From the NCBI GenBank assembly GCA_903642325.1, contig CAHJWM010000001.1, positions 186,001-250,000 on the forward strand: DNA of 64,000 nt, read 5' to 3'. Origin of the DNA: Myxococcales bacterium (GTDB taxonomy: Bacteria; Myxococcota_A; Polyangia; Polyangiales; Polyangiaceae). Below, piece by piece: positions 60,545 to 64,000 of this stretch. Each line of letters opens with the position of its first letter. Within the stretch, counting starts at the first letter, position 1. Under the pieces are notes generated by a model. That model was given only the letters and a program-made list of their open reading frames with translations, was not told where the DNA came from and did no database searches. The position numbers and the translations under genes are program-made.

Positions 60545-60631
60545 CGGAGGAGGAGGGATTCGAACCCACGGTACCCTTACGAGTACGCCGGTTTTCAAAA
60601 CCGGTGCCTTAAACCGCTCGGCCACTCCTCC
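60545..60631 (-). tRNA. tRNA-Ser (anticodon UGA)
   Basis: The 87-nt minus-strand gene has a GGAGGAG/CTCCTCC acceptor, a GCCGAGCGGTTTAAGGC D-arm region, and the anticodon arm CCGGT-TTTGAAA-ACCGG with anticodon TGA. The long variable arm is typical of tRNA-Ser (tactcgtaagggta), and the T arm is GTGGG-TTCGAAT-CCCTC with one mismatch. Discriminator G is followed by CCGA, so CCA is not fully encoded. It reads UCN codons, mainly UCA. The serpin gene lies downstream on the same strand. Confidence 0.95.
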
Positions 60632-60825
60632 AAGTCACGGTTACTTGGTCGGGTGTGGATAGCACGGGTTCGGGCGCGCGGCATCGGCGTGACGCATCAG
60701 ATGGAGAACGCGAGCGGATGCTAGGAACCGATCTGACGCTCGACCGGTATATGCCTTCGACGAGCCGGAAACACGAGCCACGGACGAAGCGCTCATCATC
60801 TTGAATCCTGCTCATCTGCTCTGCG

Positions 60826-61251
60826 CTAGTCCGCCGCCACGCGTCCGCGATTTTGCTTTTTCTGCGCGTGCACGCGCTTGTTTGCGACGCGCGCGGCTTT
60901 TTTTGCGCGGCTCGGTTTGGTTTTTCGCCGCCGCTTGGGCGGGACGCTCGCGGCCCGCAACAGCTCAGCGAGCTTCTGCCGCGCGTCGGCCAAGTTGTCG
61001 GATTGGTTGCGGGTCAGTTGGCTGATTATTTGGATTCGCCCTTCGCCGTCGAGGCGCGAAACGGCAGCGGCGCGTAAGCGCTCTTTGAGCTCGAAACTGA
61101 GGGCGGCGCATTGCTCGAAGTCGAAGCGGAGATCGATCTTGCTCGACACTTTATTTACATTCTGACCACCGGGGCCCGACGCGCGCACCGCCGTCCAACG
61201 AAGCGCGGCTTCGGGGATGACGAGATGGGCAATAAGCAGGGGCTCCGACAC
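60826..61251 (-). CDS. arfB: peptide chain release factor-like ribosome rescue protein (ArfB-like)
   Basis: The 141-residue protein, read from GTG 61251, has the catalytic GGQ motif in VRASGPGGQNVNKVSSKIDLRF and a C-terminal basic tail (PPKRRRKTKPSRAKKAARVANKRVHAQKKQNRGRV). The tail lies in the mRNA channel in ArfB. It lacks the codon-recognition domains of RF1/RF2, as do ArfB and ICT1. It frees stalled ribosomes by hydrolysing peptidyl-tRNA. The open frame extends to 61290; the chosen start leaves IPEAALRWTAVRASG near the N-terminus, as in the family. Confidence 0.92.
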   Translation of the reverse strand: MSEPLLIAHLVIPEAALRWTAVRASGPGGQNVNKVSSKIDLRFDFEQCAALSFELKERLRAAAVSRLDGEGRIQIISQLTRNQSDNLADARQKLAELLRAASVPPKRRRKTKPSRAKKAARVANKRVHAQKKQNRGRVAAD

Positions 61252-61391
61252 AGCGCGTACCTGATGACATCGGAGTGTGCTTCGCGCCACGAGAGACGGC
61301 TAAATCGAGACTCGGAGCCCCGGCTGCACCTGCAACATAAAGTCATGAAACGCACCTCTCGCTCGACTTTTTTTGAGCAAGAGCAAATCGC

Positions 61392-61619
61392 TTACGGTTT
61401 CGGGCTCGCGCGGGGATCGCCCGCTGCGCTGTCAGCCGGCGACTCTGCGCACGCCCAGGAGCGCGGCTCCGCCCCGGGCGCCAAGAGCGGACCTGGAGCA
61501 TGCGGACGATGGGTCGAAGCGCTGCTCGGCGCGGGCAGCACGGGTGCTTTGGGAGGCGCGGCCGCGCAACCGCTGACGGCGCTCAACCAGATAATGAGGG
61601 CTCCGTGCCGAAAGCTCAT
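61392..61619 (-). CDS. small putative lipoprotein
   Basis: The 75-residue product has a compact lipoprotein signal (RHGALIIWLSAVSGC) and a Pro/Ala/Ser-rich mature part (AAAPPKAPVLPAPSSASTHRPHAPG). It lies 44 bases downstream of the large membrane protein gene on the same strand. Coding is supported by the lipobox only; no homologue is recognised. Confidence 0.5.
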   Translation of the reverse strand: MSFRHGALIIWLSAVSGCAAAPPKAPVLPAPSSASTHRPHAPGPLLAPGAEPRSWACAESPADSAAGDPRASPKP

Positions 61620-61663
61620 GTCCGCAGGCTAGCCCGAGTCGCGATTTGTAGGGCGATTTTTGA

Positions 61664-63550
61664 TCAGCGCGTGCCCAGGTTTGGCTCGGAGGAAAATCGC
61701 GCCAGGCTCAGCGGGCCATGCGGCGTTGCCTTGAGCTGTGCCGCCAGGTCCGCCGCGAGCGTGTCGCTCGGGTCGAGCGTGTGTACAGTGGCGAGCGCGA
61801 GCGCGAGGTTCGCATGGTCATTCAGAGCCGCTGCGACCAACGCCTGGCCGCGCGTCTCCGTAAGCAACACCGAGCGGGTAGCAGCGTCGATGATCCCGTC
61901 TCGCTCCGTGGCTTCGATCACACGTCGTAGCTCTTCTGCCCCGCTCAGGGTCGCGGCGACGCGGTCCGAGCGACCGAGCGGCTGTGGCGCAAAACTCATG
62001 AAAAAAGCTCGCGGGATGAGGTGCTCGAGCTGCGCGTGATCGAACTGCGGATCGAGCTCGAGCAAAAGGGGGCGCGCATCCGCGAGTGTGGAGAGCGCGT
62101 ATTCGCTGGGCCGGCCCCTCAGTGCGACCTCACGGATCAGCGGCGCCAAGGCGGGCTCGGCGGCCAATAAGCGCGCGCGCACGTTACCGCGCTCGAGCAG
62201 AGGCATGGGTACGAGCACGATGTCTGGTCGTTCGCCGCGCACGATGCGCGAGGCCAGCAGGCGCCAGGCAACAGCCTCGGAACGCAGTAACAGCAAACCG
62301 TCCGGGGGCACGCTCGCCAAGGCTTGATCGGTCCATACCTCCGCCGCCGCTCCACCCTGCCGTTCGGCCGCGAACGCCGAATCCTCCGCGCCCGCGAAAA
62401 CCAGGGTAAAATCGAATACCACGAGCAGCACGCTCGCCGGCTCCGCAAACGGGATACGGGCGCGCGTGAGCGCAAGAGCGCCGGCTTGCACCGCCAGCGC
62501 AGCGCACACGGCCAACGCCGAGACCGACAGAAGTCTCAACGAGCCAAAGGCATCCGGGGTGAGCAGCCCGCCGCGCCCCACCGCAATGCTCAAGTCAGCG
62601 AGCACCAGCGCCAATAAAGGCGCAACTGAGCCGCGCGTTGACCGGCGCGACAAGCCAAATGCGAGGCCCCCAACCGCGAGCCCAAACGAGACCACGCCCA
62701 TGTCGATGAGCCATGCGCCGAGAGCGCTGCTCCGCCCGCCTTGAGCATCGGCCAACGCCAAGCTGGACGCGTCCAGGCCGTGACCAAAATCCAGTCCCGC
62801 GTGCCCGGCGAGCGGTCGCAACACGACGGGCAAACTCGTGAGCGCCCACAAAACTACGAAGCCGACGCCAAAACCGAAGATGGCTCGAGCGCGTGGCAAC
62901 GCCCAGTGGGCAGCCCCGAGCACGACTAGGGCGAGCAAGAGCACCAGTGCGGCGGCGTGTGCCTCCGAGAAGGTGAGCCCAACCACCGCGCCGATAACGG
63001 GGGCAAGCCTAAGATCTCTGCGCTGCTGCGTTTGGAAACCGAACGCGAGGCCGGTCAGCGCCAGCGCGGTGCTCAAGACCGCGCCGCCGGCAACCGTGCC
63101 CTCGAACTGAAAGCTTTGCGCGAGGGTCGCCGTCAGTGCCGCTGCTAGAGATAACGACGGAGTGAGGCGGGGCGTCGCCGCGCTGCGCTCCAGCACGCGC
63201 CGTGCAATTAGATAAATCAGATACGACGACAGCGACAATGCGAAGGCACCCACCCAGGAGGCACGCAGCCAACGCCCGCCGATCGGTAACAACGAGGCAA
63301 GCCCGACGAGCACGGAGGTCACTCGGCCCTCAGTGCCCGCGGGCACCAAGCCGAGGGCACGCACCAACGGCAGGTCATCGCGCCAAACCGGGGCGCCATT
63401 GGCGCGAAAGACGGTCACGAGCATAGGAATCAGAAAGGCTGCCTGGCAAAACAGGCGATCGAGCCAATGGCGCGTCGCTCGGAGCTGCGGCGTGACCCCA
63501 TTTGCCGGCTTTGGAGCTCTCTCGAGATTCACCCGATCTCGGTGCCACAA
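61664..63550 (-). CDS. multi-pass membrane protein, DUF2723-like
   Basis: The 628-residue protein has a cytoplasmic N-terminus and about ten hydrophobic segments over residues 35-400, with typical glycosyltransferase-C-like topology. The soluble C-terminal part includes WTDQALASVPPDGLLLLRSEAVAWRLLASRIVRGERPDIVLVPMPLL, seen in DUF2723 proteins of Bacteroidetes and myxobacteria, which are thought to be protein O-mannosyltransferase-like. A possible catalytic acidic residue lies in the first loop (APVWRDDLPLVRALG). It ends with TPR-like helices. Function and substrate are unknown. Confidence 0.75.
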   Translation of the reverse strand: MWHRDRVNLERAPKPANGVTPQLRATRHWLDRLFCQAAFLIPMLVTVFRANGAPVWRDDLPLVRALGLVPAGTEGRVTSVLVGLASLLPIGGRWLRASWVGAFALSLSSYLIYLIARRVLERSAATPRLTPSLSLAAALTATLAQSFQFEGTVAGGAVLSTALALTGLAFGFQTQQRRDLRLAPVIGAVVGLTFSEAHAAALVLLLALVVLGAAHWALPRARAIFGFGVGFVVLWALTSLPVVLRPLAGHAGLDFGHGLDASSLALADAQGGRSSALGAWLIDMGVVSFGLAVGGLAFGLSRRSTRGSVAPLLALVLADLSIAVGRGGLLTPDAFGSLRLLSVSALAVCAALAVQAGALALTRARIPFAEPASVLLVVFDFTLVFAGAEDSAFAAERQGGAAAEVWTDQALASVPPDGLLLLRSEAVAWRLLASRIVRGERPDIVLVPMPLLERGNVRARLLAAEPALAPLIREVALRGRPSEYALSTLADARPLLLELDPQFDHAQLEHLIPRAFFMSFAPQPLGRSDRVAATLSGAEELRRVIEATERDGIIDAATRSVLLTETRGQALVAAALNDHANLALALATVHTLDPSDTLAADLAAQLKATPHGPLSLARFSSEPNLGTR

Positions 63551-63805
63551 ACCCAGCGATCAGCCTACTTTTTGGCTGCCCGTGCGGCGCGTCGCGCTTT
63601 TGGGCTCGTTTTGTGTGCGGGAGCCCACGGCCGCAGGCGAAAGAATTGAGCAGCCCGGTTCAAAGCGCTAGAACCGGGGCGCTCATTCAGGGGGCTGCCC
63701 CCCGCCCGCCGCGCCCGTGCAGCGGGCTTCACCTCGAGCTTGGGCTCGGCTCCCATCCAATGCGAACACGCTCGGCACGCAAGCTGGGCGCAAAAGGACG
63801 ACGAC
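63551..63805 (+). promoter_or_regulatory. upstream region of aspS
   Basis: These 255 bases lie between the divergent membrane protein gene and aspS. They hold no convincing gene. A likely ribosome-binding site, AAAGGA, is at 63793-63798, eight bases before the aspS TTG. The promoter elements are not clear. Confidence 0.4.
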
Positions 63806-64000
63806 TTGGCGCGCTTCATCGACGAGCTCAAACGCACTCACGACGCCGGCGCGCTGCGCGCTTCCGACATCAACCAAGAGGTCGTGCTCTTCGGCTGGGT
63901 CGCCAGCCGTCGCGATCACGGCTCACTCGTGTTCGTCGATCTCCGCGACCGTGGAGGTGTGACTCAGATCGTGTTCGACCCCGAGACCTCGAAAGCGGCA
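63806..64000 (+). CDS. aspS: aspartate--tRNA ligase, N-terminal part
   Basis: The first 65 codons are in the window. From TTG 63806 the product reads [20 protein letters not shown] followed by [37 protein letters not shown], which is the OB-fold anticodon-binding domain of bacterial AspRS. AAAGGA precedes the TTG at good spacing and decides this start; no ATG or GTG fits. The catalytic domain lies beyond the window. Confidence 0.9.
   Translation, partial: MARFIDELKRTHDAGALRASDINQEVVLFGWVASRRDHGSLVFVDLRDRGGVTQIVFDPETSKAA

Noticed and set aside
59960-60625. Single 221-codon gene covering tRNA-Ser and the serpin N-terminus
   Set aside because: It runs through the tRNA gene on the same strand; only the part from about 60343 encodes the lipoprotein signal, and its end is a frameshifted serpin segment.
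60653-60661. DnaA box (tgtggatag) near tRNA-Ser
   Set aside because: An isolated near-match; a single 9-mer of this quality is expected by chance in 64 kb.
63565-63700. Small Lys/Arg-rich protein gene before aspS on the minus strand
   Set aside because: It ends in a basic AARAAKK tail but has no credible start or ribosome-binding site and no recognisable family; left as intergenic.

Overview
The window is a high-GC, gene-dense chromosomal segment of a Gram-negative bacterium, most likely a Myxococcota (Polyangia-like, formerly Deltaproteobacteria). The pointers are a CdnL/CarD-type factor at the left edge, many lipoproteins with clear lipoboxes, PATAN (DUF4388) proteins, a J-domain/TPR fusion, a sigma-54 response regulator, a TPR-gluzincin lipoprotein, and a lipoprotein with a Q/NPQPDLP segment after its lipid cysteine. 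This placement is inferred from gene content only. No insertion sequence, integrase or phage gene was seen.

Layout. 1-7.3 kb: cdnL tail, a lipoprotein, trpS, a lone beta-class DNA methyltransferase, a parvulin-type foldase, rnc, two zinc-ribbon membrane proteins and a TrmL-like tRNA methylase. 7.5-14.6 kb: PATAN-J-TPR protein, NtrC-type regulator, TPR-peptidase lipoprotein and two small unknown genes. 14.5-27.2 kb: rph, queE, a leuB-like gene in one operon with an HPt-REC-REC-PATAN membrane protein and a degenerate sulfatase-fold lipoprotein, then dapF, an aroK-aroB fusion and zapA. 27.2-29.2 kb: a 2-kb zone without genes, holding a 22-bp tandem repeat and a parS-like sequence. 29.2-31.7 kb: bioF, with a perfect parS palindrome inside it, bioD, and a lone ABC ATPase. 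31.9-36.1 kb: MoxR/DUF58/transglutaminase operon. 36-43 kb: a HEXXH lipoprotein, rpe, a GNAT enzyme, a cyclic-nucleotide-binding protein, Gly-rich lipoprotein genes, and tyrA coupled to a DAHP synthase homologue that has lost its catalytic motifs. 43.4-48.1 kb: a complete branched-chain amino-acid ABC transporter (livKHMGF). 48-64 kb: cytochrome c, serS, rnr, VKOR-DsbA fusion, adenosine deaminase, a CbpA-like DnaJ, rpoZ, a GAF protein, a frameshifted serpin lipoprotein, tRNA-Ser(UGA), an ArfB-like protein, a large membrane protein and the start of aspS.

Most genes are housekeeping (translation, RNA decay, aromatic amino acids, lysine, biotin, envelope). The best leads are the parS site inside bioF beside the repeat-rich gap, two likely pseudoenzymes kept in translationally coupled operons (DAHP-synthase-like and sulfatase-like), the membrane-anchored serpin broken by one frameshift, and the duplicated start region of livH. 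The parS site suggests, but does not prove, that this segment lies in the origin-proximal, ParB-loaded part of the chromosome.
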